DNA of 64,000 nt from Rusavskia elegans (GCA_011316305.1 SAUG01000064.1:310001-374000), one strand, 5' to 3'; counted from the stretch's first letter, positions 43,014-54,700 are shown. The notes: generated by a model from the letters alone, not told the origin. Numbers and translations: made by a program.

Positions 43014-46000
43014 TCAAATGAACCACATACCATAGCGTATCCCATTCTCATTATTCATCTCCTGAAGTGGTGCAGGTTCCTCTGAAGAGTCACCCGAGCT
43101 TGAAGTAGCGGGGCCTTTTCCTTTTCCTTTGTGCTGTGGAGGATCGTTCCGAGGACCGTCCGCATGAGCTTGCGCGCGTTTGCTCGCCAGGTGAGCGTAG
43201 TAGACGGCCGGATGGAGTGAGACGGCAGTAGTCGAGCGAATGTATTGATAGCACTGTTCATACAGCGTTTTCTGGAAGGCATCCACAGGTATGTTGGCTT
43301 CGTCCATCAGCATGATATAATGCGTAGGGCGCGCCGTCCCCTTGAGTGCTTTATGGGAGCACAAGTAGATGTCGTTGCCCCTAGAGTCGGTAACGTCACG
43401 GTCGACGATAATACCAGGGAGGGGGTTGCCGTTTTCGTCTGCTCCTCCCGATCGTCCACCTTCAGGAAAGAAGCGGATGTGGTGGCGCTTCTCGGCCACT
43501 ACTACAGTGAATTTGACCTTCAAATCTGAGTGGATTCCGTTCAGTTCCCTAAAGATTTGTCTGATGTCCGCCACTTCTTTCGCCAGCAATTCCTTGAACC
43601 GTGACTCGCCAACGCCATCGCGGAAGTAGTACACATGGTCTGGCAGGCTTCCTTTGCTGACATCCTTGATCCATTTCTGGAGCAATGGCTTTAGGCAGTA
43701 ACCAAGATTCTGAGTAGAGATCATCTCTTGGCGGAATCCGTTGGTCTGCACAGCAGCGCAGTAACGGGTTGCTGTTTTGTCCATAGATACCGTCATGGCT
43801 GCGTACGAGGGCGTATGACCACCTGGCGCAGGATGCGATACATCGGCTCCAATGTACATGGCTGGTGGCGGACTGGTCGCGGGCAGTGGCGATTTGGTCA
43901 CGGGCCCCGGCGGTGTGATCGCAAGCTTCCCAAAGTCGTGTCTGAGGTTGGGCCGTTTGGCCCCGGATGGTTTGGGGGACTGCTCAGGTTTTTGAGAGGC
44001 GATGATGTTGGTCGTTCCGCCGAGCTTAGCATTGAACTTCATCAAAAGGTTGGAGATGTACGAGTACTCAGATTTTCGTGCCTTTCTAGCCTGCACGCAT
44101 TGAGAATATACTCCAAATTTGCAATCGCAGAGTTTCTTTATGCGAAGGTAGATCTGGACATTCGTGTCTGCGAGGATAAATACCAACATCTGAGGTCGCG
44201 TCTCACAATATTCCTTTCTGACATCCTCATAAAACAGCTCGATGGCTGTTGCAAGGTCACTGCGACATTGACTCCGAATTAGCGGCTTCTCAGTCTTGAT
44301 GTCTCCGCCAAAGCCTTTGTACTGCTTCACGAGCATTGACACGAAATCCTCAGCTTTAGACTCTTCGATTGCTCGCCGGCCATTCTGTGTCGAGTTGACA
44401 ATCATCACTCCCCAAGAGACCAGCGGAGCCGTGTTCGGTGCGATGAATGTCTTATTTGTCAATTGCCACTTGCCACTTGTCCCCGGGTTGACGTCGGAAT
44501 TTTTGAATATTAGCTTAGGAGGGTCTAACATGCGAGCTTTGGTCCGAATCTGCTCACGGCAGATCTTGAGTCCGCAACGATCCAGGAACCCATCCTTTTC
44601 CCAGCCGAGCATGCTCAAGCCCCTGTTGATTTCGTCGAGGCGGTGCTCGGGTCCCTGTACTGCAAATTCGATCATTTCAGAGGTCTGGTCCTCGTCCAAT
44701 TTATAAGAATATCGTTGATTAGGCAGCATTGAGCAGAATTCCAAAGGGAAGATAATGGGACTTTCGAAAATGATTTTGCCCTTTTCATCTCGCTTCGTAA
44801 TCGTCTTCGTAGTCTCCACGACAGGGAGGTCGGGGTACGCGAGAAGAACTTTGTACTCGTGCTGATAGTAATCGAGGATCGTTGTTTCTCGTTCGGAGGT
44901 ATTTTTCGTGCTATCCCAGATCTTGAATGTGTGTTCTCTGGCAGACTCGGGTCGGATGGCGGCAACTTTCCATTGCCTTTTTTTGGCTTCGACGGACTGA
45001 TTTCCGTGCTCGACGGTGAACCAACTCCCCTTCAGTCGCCTAATCATGTCAAAACTAGAATTGGTCTCCTGGTTGTCGTGGCGCCATGCCAAAGAACCAA
45101 CATCTTCATTATGTTTAGCCAATCTGGCGATAATGTATTTGAAATCTCGGAAGTTCCAAAAGGCGGTGCGGGATACGTCAACATTGGCCACCAATTGACT
45201 ACCTTCTGCCATGCGGATCGACTGGTAAATTCCGCTCATTACTTCGACACCAACCCCCAGGTCTCTTTTCTTACAAAACCCCTGGTTGAAATAAGACCGC
45301 TTGATGATCGTGTGTTGCTTCGAGGGCCATTGACGAATCACGTGGTCGAGAAAGTCTAACCCCAATCAGCAAAGCCACTGATATCTTGCACGACTATTGC
45401 CACTTACTGATTGCACTGACAACATGACCATCAATTTGGCACATGCCGCCCATGTAATCGTAGATATTGCTAAGATCAATTTTCGCTCCGGTTGATCTGA
45501 TCACAACAGAGATATTGTCTGGTGCACGCGCAGGCAGACCCGGGCTTGGCTTACCGTGGAGGTCAATGGTGAGTCTGAGCGCTTCCTTGGCGTCGTGATC
45601 TGACCTGTTCGTTTTGTCAGAACTACTCAATAGAAGAAGGCCTGTGACATACCAAGCAATCTTGTCCCCGTTGAAAATCCAAGTCCCAGGTAGGTTCTTC
45701 AAGAGCTCGTTCGATCCCAAGACAGCCCTGATGAGCCCGCGCTTCTCATTGCCGCTACCAATATGAACCTGATTCAATGTAGCCAGTATCAGAACGAGCG
45801 AGAAAATCGTACTAAAAGTGTGCGCTTGTCACTTACATCGTACTGACGGAATGCTCTTGCTTTACCTTTCGCTTTGATTTGTGAGATGAGGTGGCTGTTC
45901 AGCCTAAGGCCGATACCCGTGCCGGCTGCTCCGTAGCCTGGGCGCCTCATCAAAGCCGTATCTAACTGACCACATCATGAATTAGTATCAGTGACGTCGC

Positions 46001-46480
46001 ACCGTTCCCAAAATGCCATCCATGGTTTGGGAAGCTCACTGTGGCTTCAGAAGTGTAGGCGTCACCGCCCCAATCTACGCCAGTGTTTGATGGAGGCGCC
46101 GAAGTTTGGGCTGGCTCTCCGGCTGGACTTCCAGCTGAGTCCTGGACTGCATTTTGGCCTGGATTTTCGGCTTTATCGTTCGAAAGTGTGCCAGCTCGCG
46201 AAGTTTGAGCACGTCTCAGCGATTGCAGAGTACTTGGCTGAGCAGGGGCGTTGGATGAGGAAGGTGGTGAGATGCTGGACCCGACTTGTCGACGGCTGCT
46301 TGATTCCGGCACTGGATCTGTCAAGACATCCAGAGGTTCGGATGGTCCTTCAAAGGCCGTGGCGTGATGGTCAGTGGGGGCACTAGCGCCGCGTTTTGCA
46401 GGCTTGTTCGCCAGTCGCTGTTGCCTCTTGCTCAAAGTCCCAGTCTCTGTGCCAGTCACAGGCGGTTTCTTGCCAGCCAT
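43014..46480 (-). CDS. Argonaute protein of the RNA-silencing pathway
   Basis: The gene starts at MAGKKPPVTGTETGTLSKRQ (46480). A first exon with a disordered Ser/Pro/Gln-rich leader is followed by a short exon carrying RRPGYGAAGTGIGLRLNSHL (start of the N domain), an exon at 45777-45650 (HIGSGNEKRGLIRAVLGSNE), and the large exon ending at 43014. L1 and PAZ regions and MID follow, then PIWI with YIGADVSHPAPGG (first catalytic Asp), YYFRDGVGESRF (second Asp), and TAVSLHPAVYYAHLASKRA (His); a glutamate finger is expected between them. The C-terminus is MWFI, like other slicers. The catalytic set looks intact, so small-RNA-guided cleavage is likely. This is a QDE-2-type ascomycete Argonaute. Together with the RdRP, the window carries two core silencing genes. 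Confidence 0.92.
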
Positions 46481-48395
46481 ACCGAGAGACGGACTGCGAT
46501 ATACTTAGATAAGAGCCCACTATTTTCAGGTACTAAGAAGGTTACGACCCGCAGAAGGTTATGGTGTACGTGGAGTAGAGACCTAGAGTCCGAGAGGTTT
46601 CTCGATGAGATGAGAAGACAAGGCGAAGACTTGGGGATGAATTTGTATATTTGAAGAGATGATGTTTGCGGTCTAATTTGCAGATACAAAGCCGAATTCG
46701 TCCAGTGACCACGAACAAGCCAATGAAGTAACAAGCAAGTCTAGTGGTGGCTGTTTGACAGGCAAAACGGCTTTGATGGCGGGTATCATGAGGGATGATC
46801 AATGTTTGGACTTAACAAATAAGACACATGGTTGAAATGAAAGACGTTCAATGGAAGAGAGTGAAGGAGGATGACTACGAGACCATTGATTGTATTGGAG
46901 GTAAGGAGCTGTGTATGATAGCAAGAAGCACCTGCCTACTGAGCAAATGGCAAACATTGATCTGCACATGGTTCGCATTTACCTCCACCACCTCAGGCGG
47001 TGTTGGTCATTCTCAAAAGTAGGATTATACGCACGTTGATCCATCATACAGAGGAGAGGCTACAACGACGGGATTGCAGCTTTCGCGTGACACTACATAG
47101 CGCAAGCGGCTGAGGTCGAATCCGCAAGAGGCAGCATTGTTGAAGTCCGTGGACAACGATAACCGGTTTGCTTGGAGGCATCAATCGCGGTGCAAGGCGC
47201 ATGACGGTCAATGACTCGATGTAATATTTCGCGTTATCGGTTGCTTCGACACCACTCTGGAACAGTGCCAGCTGATGATCCCAAGTGAGGATGCGAACTG
47301 AGCGCCAGGTGCCGCCGATTTTTTGAAAAGCTTTTAGCAAGAGCTGAAACTCTAGCGCGAGACCTGCTTACTAAGCAGCCTCTCGCCTGAAACGTCAACC
47401 ACTTGGATTTCGTGACGCTTTCAGGTTCACTTACCATCAGGATCGAATGAACGGCGCTGAGAACGCAGGCTCTTCGTAGTAGGATTCAATTGCCACGTCT
47501 AGGATGACTACATAGCATCGAAAAAGTTCACACGCTGCAGCCAATCGAGGTCATCTCCTCTGCTGATATTGCTCCATTGAGGGGCAGCTCCATAGCGATA
47601 ATCTATCGTTAAAACGGAATCGTACTATCGAGGTATAAATATGCTACTGTACGCTCCCTAGTCGGGTTTTCGAAAGCGCCCCATGGGTCGCATGCCCTGT
47701 CGTCGAGACTGACTCCAACCTATGAGGGTGCTAAATAGTCTGGCAAGGTCCTTACTAATGCAGGCATATGGAAGAAGAGTCGCTGTTGTAGACGCAGCTG
47801 AGCTATCAGTGCAGTGGTTCTGTGATGAATGGTTGTCCCGAGTACTTCGACCAGTAGCAATCATGGCCGCTTATGCACGCTCTTTATGGGTCTGATGCCT
47901 ACGAAAACACCCGATCTCAAGTTATCAAGCAAGTTGAAAAGATCTGTTTCCTAGACACTTGCTGTCCGAGTGGAGACGCTCGTTCTTCTCCATGTTGTCC
48001 TGTCTACGAAGGTCGGTCGTATCCAGCGCTGTAACGCCGCAGAATTTCGGAAGCTGAAGAGAACGATGGATATTGTATGGGTTCCTTCTGCGTCTGGGTG
48101 TCTGATTATAGCTCTGTTCGTATTTGACAATGTCCAGTGACCTATCTTCCCCTTTCTCTACTTGACAACACGTTTTTGTTTGTACTGTCGTGTATCGAAT
48201 ATCTCTCCCAGCGGCTGTAACAGTAAGACTGATGAGGATCAACTTGTGGGTCGGCTGGTTTTGTCGCATGACGCTTTGTCCATTGTCCCCTTTGTTGGTC
48301 AGTACAACAGAAAGGGCATAGCATGAAATGGCAGCAGATTCGGTTTAGTGATCGTCATCTCCTGTATTCCCATTACAGAATCTCAACCCGCCCAG
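46481..48395. other. Gene-poor stretch, possible degraded coding fragments
   Basis: Nearly 2 kb without a supported gene. A minus-strand frame at 47340-47044 includes FQKIGGTWRSVRILTWDHQL and looks coding in composition, possibly a relic, but has no clear start or partner exon. Positions 47600-47655 weakly resemble a short motif found at three other sites in the window. Confidence 0.4.
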
Positions 48396-49475
48396 ATGGC
48401 AGAAACTCGCAAGCCTGATTCAGGTCCTCTTGGAGACAAGACCAAGAATGCATACATACAGCCAGCAGAGTCGACGTGTACCTTTCCGTTCGAGAGACTT
48501 CCGGCAGAATTACAGGTGATGGTCATACGGTTTACAATGCCACCAAAGGGTCTACGGTTCCAACGTGAAGATCGCAAATACTACAATGCCACGCGTGGTA
48601 AACGTAAATGGTGGTACTCATGGACCCGCCAAGAAGACTCTGTACCTACAGCTCTCTTTCTGACGAACCATCTTCTGTCTGCCATCGCGTTGGATACCCT
48701 GTATCGTGAAGTGTTCATGCATGTTGGTGTGTCAAACCAGGCGTTGAGCATTTTCGACCAAAGAATACCGACAGACTACTACCCGAGCCGGGTTCCGGCT
48801 AACAAGATGCAGTATTTTACATCGATGCGATGCTACCGCCTGAATATAAGGCTCGGAGAATTGTTGTCCGCTTGGTATACAAACTATTTTCTCTCTCGTG
48901 GCGGGTACAAATTTCTATACAGTGGACTCAAGGAAAAACTTCGACTGGTCTCAGACATGCTAGCAGAGAACCCGGACATTCAGCGCTTGACGGTCACCTT
49001 TCCTTGTTGTTGCACCCGACCCCAGGCCGAAGATGTACCGCCAATCATCCCCCTGACGCAGGACTACCTTACGATCCTCAAACGCCTAAAAGTAAGCCAA
49101 CCGGTTATATTCATACCAGCCCACGGACCTGATGTTCAGGCAGAAGCAGATCTCTGTAAAAAACCGGAGTGTCTGAACTTGGCGCAAAACTTCCAGGCGA
49201 GCATAGGACACCTGACTGGCGAGGCTCTCAGTCACTGGGAGCAAACATGGAAGAAAGTCAAAGCAATGAGACGTCCTACAGGTCGGGAGACCCGACCAGT
49301 CCATGAATACTTCAGACACCTCAGAGACTTTCGATTACAAATTGATGATACAACGGACGAATTGTTCGAACATTGGACGAAGGTGGCCGTGGAGGGATTA
49401 AAAAAGTGGTATGAACAGTGGGAATTGGAGAAGGCCGCTAACAGCCAACGGTCAAAAGCCCCGAACAAATACTGA
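48396..49475 (+). CDS. F-box-like protein, 359 aa (tandem paralog 1)
   Basis: This intronless frame starts MAETRKPDSGPLGDKTKNAY and enters an F-box-like helix pair at FPFERLPAELQVMVIRFTMP. The rest is a helical domain with IALDTLYREVFMHV, YFTSMRCYRLNIRLGELLSA, LRLVSDMLAENPDIQRLTVT, a CCCTRPQ cysteine cluster and a KKPECLNLAQNFQASIGHL segment. F-box proteins are substrate adaptors of SCF ubiquitin ligases; this style, with a short F-box and lineage-specific C-terminus, is hugely expanded in dothideomycetes. The next gene is a clear diverged paralog, so the pair arose by tandem duplication. An in-frame upstream ATG at 48348 would add 16 residues. Confidence 0.75.
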   Translation: MAETRKPDSGPLGDKTKNAYIQPAESTCTFPFERLPAELQVMVIRFTMPPKGLRFQREDRKYYNATRGKRKWWYSWTRQEDSVPTALFLTNHLLSAIALDTLYREVFMHVGVSNQALSIFDQRIPTDYYPSRVPANKMQYFTSMRCYRLNIRLGELLSAWYTNYFLSRGGYKFLYSGLKEKLRLVSDMLAENPDIQRLTVTFPCCCTRPQAEDVPPIIPLTQDYLTILKRLKVSQPVIFIPAHGPDVQAEADLCKKPECLNLAQNFQASIGHLTGEALSHWEQTWKKVKAMRRPTGRETRPVHEYFRHLRDFRLQIDDTTDELFEHWTKVAVEGLKKWYEQWELEKAANSQRSKAPNKY

Positions 49476-50039
49476 AGATAATTGATGTTGAAATGCAATG
49501 AGTAGTCAACCATTATCAAGTGAGTAGAAGGGAGCAGGCCCACACTCTCGTAGTATGGCCACTTGCTCGTTGTATTAACAATATGCAATAAGTTAACTTT
49601 CCGATTGAATGTTTGGGACAATAATGTCACGTGACCGACGCCGACTCAAGCCCTAACTTGCTGATGTAGAACGCTCAGACCTCACTGATGCCTGGAGCGC
49701 CCTTGCTGCCAGCTGATATGCGAGCATTCTTCACAGTCCTCATTAGACACGTCAAATGGTACTGATTCGTCGTCCGTTCTCTCCGAAAGCCCAACTTTCT
49801 CGACTCAGCGAAGCGCTATACTGTCTCTCTTAACGAAGATGTAGTCATCAACAGTCGCTCCAACTCCATTGACGTCCCCTCTTGTCGCCAATGGAACACT
49901 ACGACTCCACAGATCTACAATACCCCCACCGACCATGCTATGTTCTGAAAGGATCTTTCGTTCTGTTGTTGCCGCTACACCAGCGTCGATTACAGGTCAA
50001 ACAGAACTAAATGCACTACGACACTCAGGATCATTACAC
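49476..50039. other. Spacer between F-box paralogs
   Basis: This is the 3' flank of paralog 1 and promoter of paralog 2. A frame open from 49869 joins paralog 2 in phase but has little resemblance to paralog 1 before the F-box. Confidence 0.4.
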
Positions 50040-51103
50040 ATGGTTTCGCCTCCTCCCACTCCCGAGGCTTCAAGCTTCCCTTTCGAAAGGTTACCAACCG
50101 AGCTCAAGCTGATCATCGTTCAATTCGCAATGCCTCCGCATGGCTTGCGTCCTCAACCTACCCTGTGTCCCCTGCGCGGAACATGCACTCTTTCCGACAA
50201 GCTGCAGAGTACGACCGACAGGGAATTCTGGTACAACAAACATGAAAGATGGGGGCTGCCTACCGGTCTCTTTTACACCAACAAGTGGCTGTCTTCCACA
50301 GCATTGGCCATCACCTACCAACACTTGCCCTTCTACATCAACATCTATCCATGGGGGATTATGTACCACCCTCAAACACTGCTCTTCCGGCATCATTTCA
50401 GAAGCCATATCAGCTTCCAGCAGCTGAGTTCAGATCCCTCAGGAATTACCGACTCAACATAATGTATGACGCCGGCTGGTATGATGATTATCGGGACAAA
50501 CACCAGGAGGACCGTGATTCGTATTTGACAGCAATCTGTAAGATCTTCAAGGAACAGATACGGTTTGTGAGTGATTCATTGTCGGCGAATGACAACCTTG
50601 AGTCGTTATCCATCAGTGTCCCCTGCCTTTGCTGTTTAGCAGGAAAATGCGAAATGGAGGCATATTCCCAGACGCTGAACTTCTTGATGCCGCTACAACG
50701 TCTTCGGGTGGCTAAGCCAATTGTCCTGGAAGCAGTACGCGACAATGGCTTTGACGGTCTCGAAGGCGACGTGTGGCTCAATCCCTGCTCCGAACCCGAG
50801 TGCCAACACCTCGCCGGAACTGTCCAAGCATCGCTTCATCATCTCGAAGGCAAGCAAATCAGCGAGGAAGAGGAAACGTGGAAAAGAATCAAGGCCATGG
50901 ACGGTGGTGACGGTGACAGCAGAAGCCACAAGTCACGTATATCGTTGCATGATCTCTGGACACGGCTCAATCATATGCAAGACACAAGTTGTAATGCGAC
51001 AGCTGGGGTTTTTGTTGACAGAGCGAAGCGGGAATTCGAAATGTGTGCGTGGTTTGCCAAGGCAGATATGCAGCAAGACCTTGAAGCAAGTGCACATGGA
51101 TAG
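50040..51103 (+). pseudogene. F-box-like paralog 2, frame broken at a G5 run
   Basis: This is a paralog of the gene just upstream. The first part reads MVSPPPTPEASSFPFERLPT and continues through YQHLPFYINIYPWG. From there the similarity continues in another frame: SNTALPASFQKPYQLPAAEF, RSLRNYRLNIMYDAGW, IRFVSDSLSANDNLESLSIS and EPECQHLAGTVQASLHHLEG. The switch falls on the run of five G at 50353-50357; the copy appears to have lost one base relative to an intact frame. It may be a true pseudogene, a sequencing error in a homopolymer, or a gene with an unusual intron. The start could also be the ATG at 49869. Paralog 1 shows the unbroken order. Confidence 0.6.
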
Positions 51104-51834
51104 AAGTATTTTCAGCCGATTACATCAGAAGGATTCACGTCTTGATTCTGCCCCAAACAGAACTTCACAACATCGCCTTCAATCAGTCGAGTATTCTGAA
51201 TCCGGGGGAAATGCATGTAAGCTGTAAAAGGATGGATCCGGAGAAGTATGGATGATGTAATGAGGGTCATTCGCAAGGGGTCTGCTTTCTTCATATAATT
51301 GTCAAGGAATTGCAATGACAAGGATGCCAGGGTGACCGGCGGCAAAGGGTTTTGGCGAGGAGTTTATATGGGGCTTTGACAGCAGCGAGTTTGAACATTC
51401 TTTCATATCCAATCGGTAGACTTCACATATTCTTCGGCTCCTTCATTCATTTACATCAGCCTCCACAAATTGGCTCCCCAGCGATGATGGCGGAAATTTC
51501 GGGCAGATATTTTCGCCATCTGACCCCAGCCATCTTTTCTCTTCATCGGGGACGAAAGCCCGAAGCTGGCTCTTCAGAACAAGAGTAGATCGCCATGTGT
51601 TGCGTACAGCAACCAACCCACTGGTGACACCTGGTGCATAAGACACAGATCCAAGTCACTACCACATAGAAGTTTTGGTTGAATCCAGCAGCTGTATGAT
51701 AGTATCTGAAGCGATCATTAGGACGAAATCCCTTATCGAAGTACCGGCTGTTATGTGCCTCTTAATGCGATTGATTCTTGTTCTGACGAGGCTGGCATAT
51801 TGACGGTAGTGGATGGCCTTGGGGCTCTGACACA
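51104..51834. other. Intergenic region, no supported gene
   Basis: Only short frames of mixed composition. Nothing recognisable. Confidence 0.4.
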
Positions 51835-52032
51835 CTACCGAAATCGTACCCACCACTCCCCAATCTTCCTTCCCAAACTGTTGAGCTCCATAGCACACAT
51901 TCGCTGAGCTCTGACCATTTCATCACTCTTACTCTGCTTCTGCATAAAAGCCAATCCCGCTTCCGCTTCTCCTGTTCGCTGGTCTAAAAGATTGCGGATT
52001 GCAGTGTACTCGAGGAGACGCTGATGCTCCTG
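51835..52032 (-). CDS. Small paralog family, copy A (C-terminal exon)
   Basis: A 198-nt exon reads EHQRLLEYTAIRNLLDQRTG, EAEAGLAFMQKQSKSDEM, VRAQRMCAMELNSLGRKIG and stops at 51837-51835. It matches the C-terminal exon of the copies at 55.3, 56.5 and 59.7 kb (an LLxQRT-type block, about 25 variable residues, then AQxxCAxE and a basic tail). A possible first exon ends at a GTAAAA donor near 52110 (MLRRFQNSSSARAE) in phase 0 with the acceptor TCCAG at 52033, but it is uncertain. Function unknown. Confidence 0.45.
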   Translation of the reverse strand, partial: QEHQRLLEYTAIRNLLDQRTGEAEAGLAFMQKQSKSDEMVRAQRMCAMELNSLGRKIGEWWVRFR

Positions 52033-52526
52033 CTGGACTACGATGCCCCATTATCATCTGTGAAGGCGTGTCAGGAGAGAATTGATGTTTGGGGATAGAA
52101 AGATGAGTGGGATTTTTACTTCGGCTCTTGCGGAGGATGAGTTCTGGAAGCGCCGAAGCATTTGAGGCGGCAGGACCGGCCCATGCTGTGTGGGAGTGGT
52201 ATAGTATAGTCGAATGTAGGTTGTATTTCTATGGCAGGTTGGTATGGAGTGGGTGGAGAGGACGTAGTTGGTATACCGGAATTACGCTTGAAATAGGTAG
52301 GTTTGGGAGTGATGATGGATAGACGATATGTTGAAGCTGATGATTACTAGATTTTCTCTTACTGATGTTCCATCGAACAGTATCACCTCTCTCGCTAGTT
52401 GTGGCATTCAAATCAGGGGTTGATCTACATAACGTCTCTTGTTGTTTTCAGGTCAATCACCAAGGCCACACACTAACCACGAACAATTCCATGTGCAGTA
52501 AAGGTACTTTGAGTTGTAAGATCTAA

Positions 52527-52572
52527 AGCAATGGATGCAACGACAACCAATATCGAGGTATCGACTGTTGTA
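52527..52572. repeat. 46-nt dispersed motif, copy 2
   Basis: This segment (gcaatggatgcaacg ... atcgaggtatcgactgttgtac) aligns without gaps to 9497-9542 region sequence (gcaatcgatagaacgg ... tgctgtac) and to about 61379-61424 (gcaatcgatagaacga ... ttgttgtac). The latter two agree at about 35 of 46 positions. It abuts the palindromic element that starts at 52617. Confidence 0.5.
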
Positions 52573-52616
52573 CCCCCTCATACTGCGATCGACTATTAGT
52601 AGGGAGTATATGACAA

Positions 52617-53142
52617 GTGTTGCACACCACTGGTGGATAAATTTATCCATAGATGAACACCTTCCTCTATAGATAGAGTACCCTTATCCATGGATTAATG
52701 TCCTTATCTATAGATAGCGCCGTCGCCGTTAGATCTACTCTATAGATAAATCGACTATATAGATAATTAGTCAAGTTTCGATATTAGTAGCTCGTTAGAA
52801 AGAGCTGATTCGGCGTATTCTAAATATCCTATTTTTATTAATATCCGATAGCAGTTAGCTACGTTATAGAGCTGTAAAGTCGACGCCCTAGGGCGGAAGT
52901 TCGGGAAGAAGCTTAGCGCTAAGACTAGGCTGCCGAGGAGGCCAGCTTCGCAGCACTATTAGATCGTTAGAATACGCCGAATCAGCCCTTTCTAACGAGC
53001 TACTAATATCGAAATTCGCCTTATTATTAAAAACTTGATCTACCGGTGAAGGCGGCTTCGTCGGTAGATTTATCTATAGGGTATATCCACCGATAGTGGC
53101 GCCATCCATGGATAAGCTTTATCCACCGCTGGTGTGCAACAC
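52617..53142. mobile_element. Palindromic TIR element (MITE-like), 526 bp
   Basis: The left end gtgttgcacaccactggtgg... (52617-52650) is the reverse complement of the right end (53108-53142) with few differences, giving terminal inverted repeats of about 35-40 bp. Inside, 52777-52821 is the reverse complement of 52969-53013 over 45 bp with one mismatch, so the element is a nested palindrome. The subterminal left part carries several CTATAGATA words (52670-52760). The element is AT-rich and encodes no protein, as expected for a non-autonomous DNA transposon. No convincing target-site duplication was seen at the ends (caa before, aag after), so the superfamily is unassigned. Confidence 0.8.
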
Positions 53143-53421
53143 AAGCCCTTTAATCAAGTGCCCTAGCGGAAAAGGTGATAAGCATCCAGGAAAGTCCCCA
53201 GCACAGGTTGTATATCGGCACTCTCAATGCCAAACTTCCCAAGAATCAAAGAAAAAGCTCCATTCACTCCCAATCCTCCGCAACATTTTCAACCCTTCAT
53301 TGCTTCCCCACTCGATCCAAACCAGTAACTGACGATCACAGGCTCGCCCGTCGCTCAAAACAGGCAAGCCATCCACCTCATCTTCCGCTGCCCACCTCAA
53401 GACCAACAGCACTTTTGGCCA
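53143..53421. other. Spacer right of the TIR element
   Basis: No gene is supported. It lies between the right terminal repeat and the 3' end of copy B. Confidence 0.35.
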
Positions 53422-53910
53422 TCACCTGTTGCATTCCTTGATAAGACTCGCCTTCAGCTTCTGGAATTCCTTCGCGCACGCCAGCGGGGCCTCGGATTGA
53501 TCTTTCTTGCCCTCCATCCGCGAGTTCCGCGCAGCCACTGTGCCGAGATGACGAATTCGGCGGGAGAGCAGCTTCTGAATATCGATGGCTGCGGCGTTGC
53601 GGTTGCTGGCTGCGAGAGCTTCTTCGAGAATTTTACGCCCTTTCTCCTGGATGAATTTTAGGGTGTTGGGAATCTCGGAATTTGGGGTGGAGATTTATGT
53701 GGAACTCGGGGGATGAGGGTTAGTGGGTTGGTTCATGGTGGGTGGAAATGCCTCGTCTTTGGCGCTCGTGGTGGGTGTGTCTGGTCGGAGGGCAGGAGGA
53801 TTGGGAACGAGTTGTAGAGCCGTTGGAAGGAGTCGGTTGAAGGTGGATGAAGATCCATGTCTTACTTCTCGTGCAAGGCTATAACACCACTTCATCACAA
53901 GTGGATACAT
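53422..53910 (-). CDS. Small paralog family, copy B (in-frame TAA, possibly spliced)
   Basis: The C-terminal part reads IDIQKLLSRRIRHLGTVAAR, NSRMEGKKDQSEAPLACAKE, FQKLKASLIKECNR and stops at 53424-53422, clearly a family member. Going upstream, the same frame is open to MYPLVMKWCYSLAREVRHG at 53910 except for a TAA at 53697-53695. The TAA may be a disabling mutation. Alternatively it lies in an intron from the GTAAGA donor after SLARE to the CATCCAG acceptor near 53650, which would keep phase 0 as in the other copies. Expression data would decide. Confidence 0.45.
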
Positions 53911-54525
53911 GCGAGGTTGGTATATTCTGCTGAAACTAGATAGTTAGTGCCAATCAACATTCGCCTTTGCTTAACCATGAGTCAACAGAACCAAGAGGAT
54001 CTACCGGCCCCAAGAAACTTCCAAAGTTTACCCCAAGCGATTTCGTTCCCTTTATAGCTCTAGTATTTCATCCTTTTCAGGTCCTCAAGTTCCCCCATGA
54101 ACATTCGCTGCGCATTACACAGCTCCCGATCCCGTTTGCCGTCCTTCACCGAAGCGCGATATACTACCCTGCTGAGACGTTGGATATGTCCCTCGAGGAG
54201 AATCCGAAGTTGGAGAGGGGCAAATATGTGGAGGCTCCTTTGGCATGGCTTCTGCATAGTCTAAGTACTACACCGAGTGATATCCGTGTAAGGGGAAAAA
54301 TATACCTGGCATATATGTATTATAGGATCATAAGGCTTCCTTAGCGCTACAATTAGACATAGTAGGCCGCAGATGGTTGATAATCTTGGTAGATAGGGAG
54401 GAAGACGGAAGATGGATTGCAAAGGCGTAAGAAGAAGTAGTGCTGCGAGAGTTCCCCCTTTATGACTATCAAAGTGTAACCCTGGTCAGGAGTCTACTAC
54501 TTCTCCATACGACTCACAATTTTTT
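53911..54525. other. Spacer, no supported gene
   Basis: A plus-strand frame at 53967-54344 has no recognised similarity. It is AT-moderate and lies between copies B and C of the small paralog family. Confidence 0.35.
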
Positions 54526-54700
54526 TCATCCCACAACTTTACTCCGCAAAGCCATGAGCTCCTGGGTGCACGCTTGTTGAGCCTCATAAGTTTCCTTCTC
54601 ACCCTTATTAAGTGAGTGCCAATGACGCTATTGTAACTATATCACGTATTCGTTTGTCGAGGAGGGTTTCAAGTATCGTGTGTGGCAAGAAGTACTTTCT
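54526..54700 (-). pseudogene. Small paralog family, copy C (frameshifted)
   Basis: The frame reads ILETLLDKRIRDIVTIAS, then after one surplus T (TCATTGG here against TCATGG in copy E) the similarity continues in the next frame as WHSLNKGEKETYEAQQACTQ and ELMALRSKVVG, with a stop at 54528-54526. Without the shift it hits TAA TAA. No first exon was found. This is a decayed copy, closest in sequence to copy E. Confidence 0.55.

Noticed and set aside
52610..53150. TA or longer target-site duplication at the TIR element
   Set aside because: The bases flanking both ends do not match beyond one or two positions, so no duplication can be claimed.
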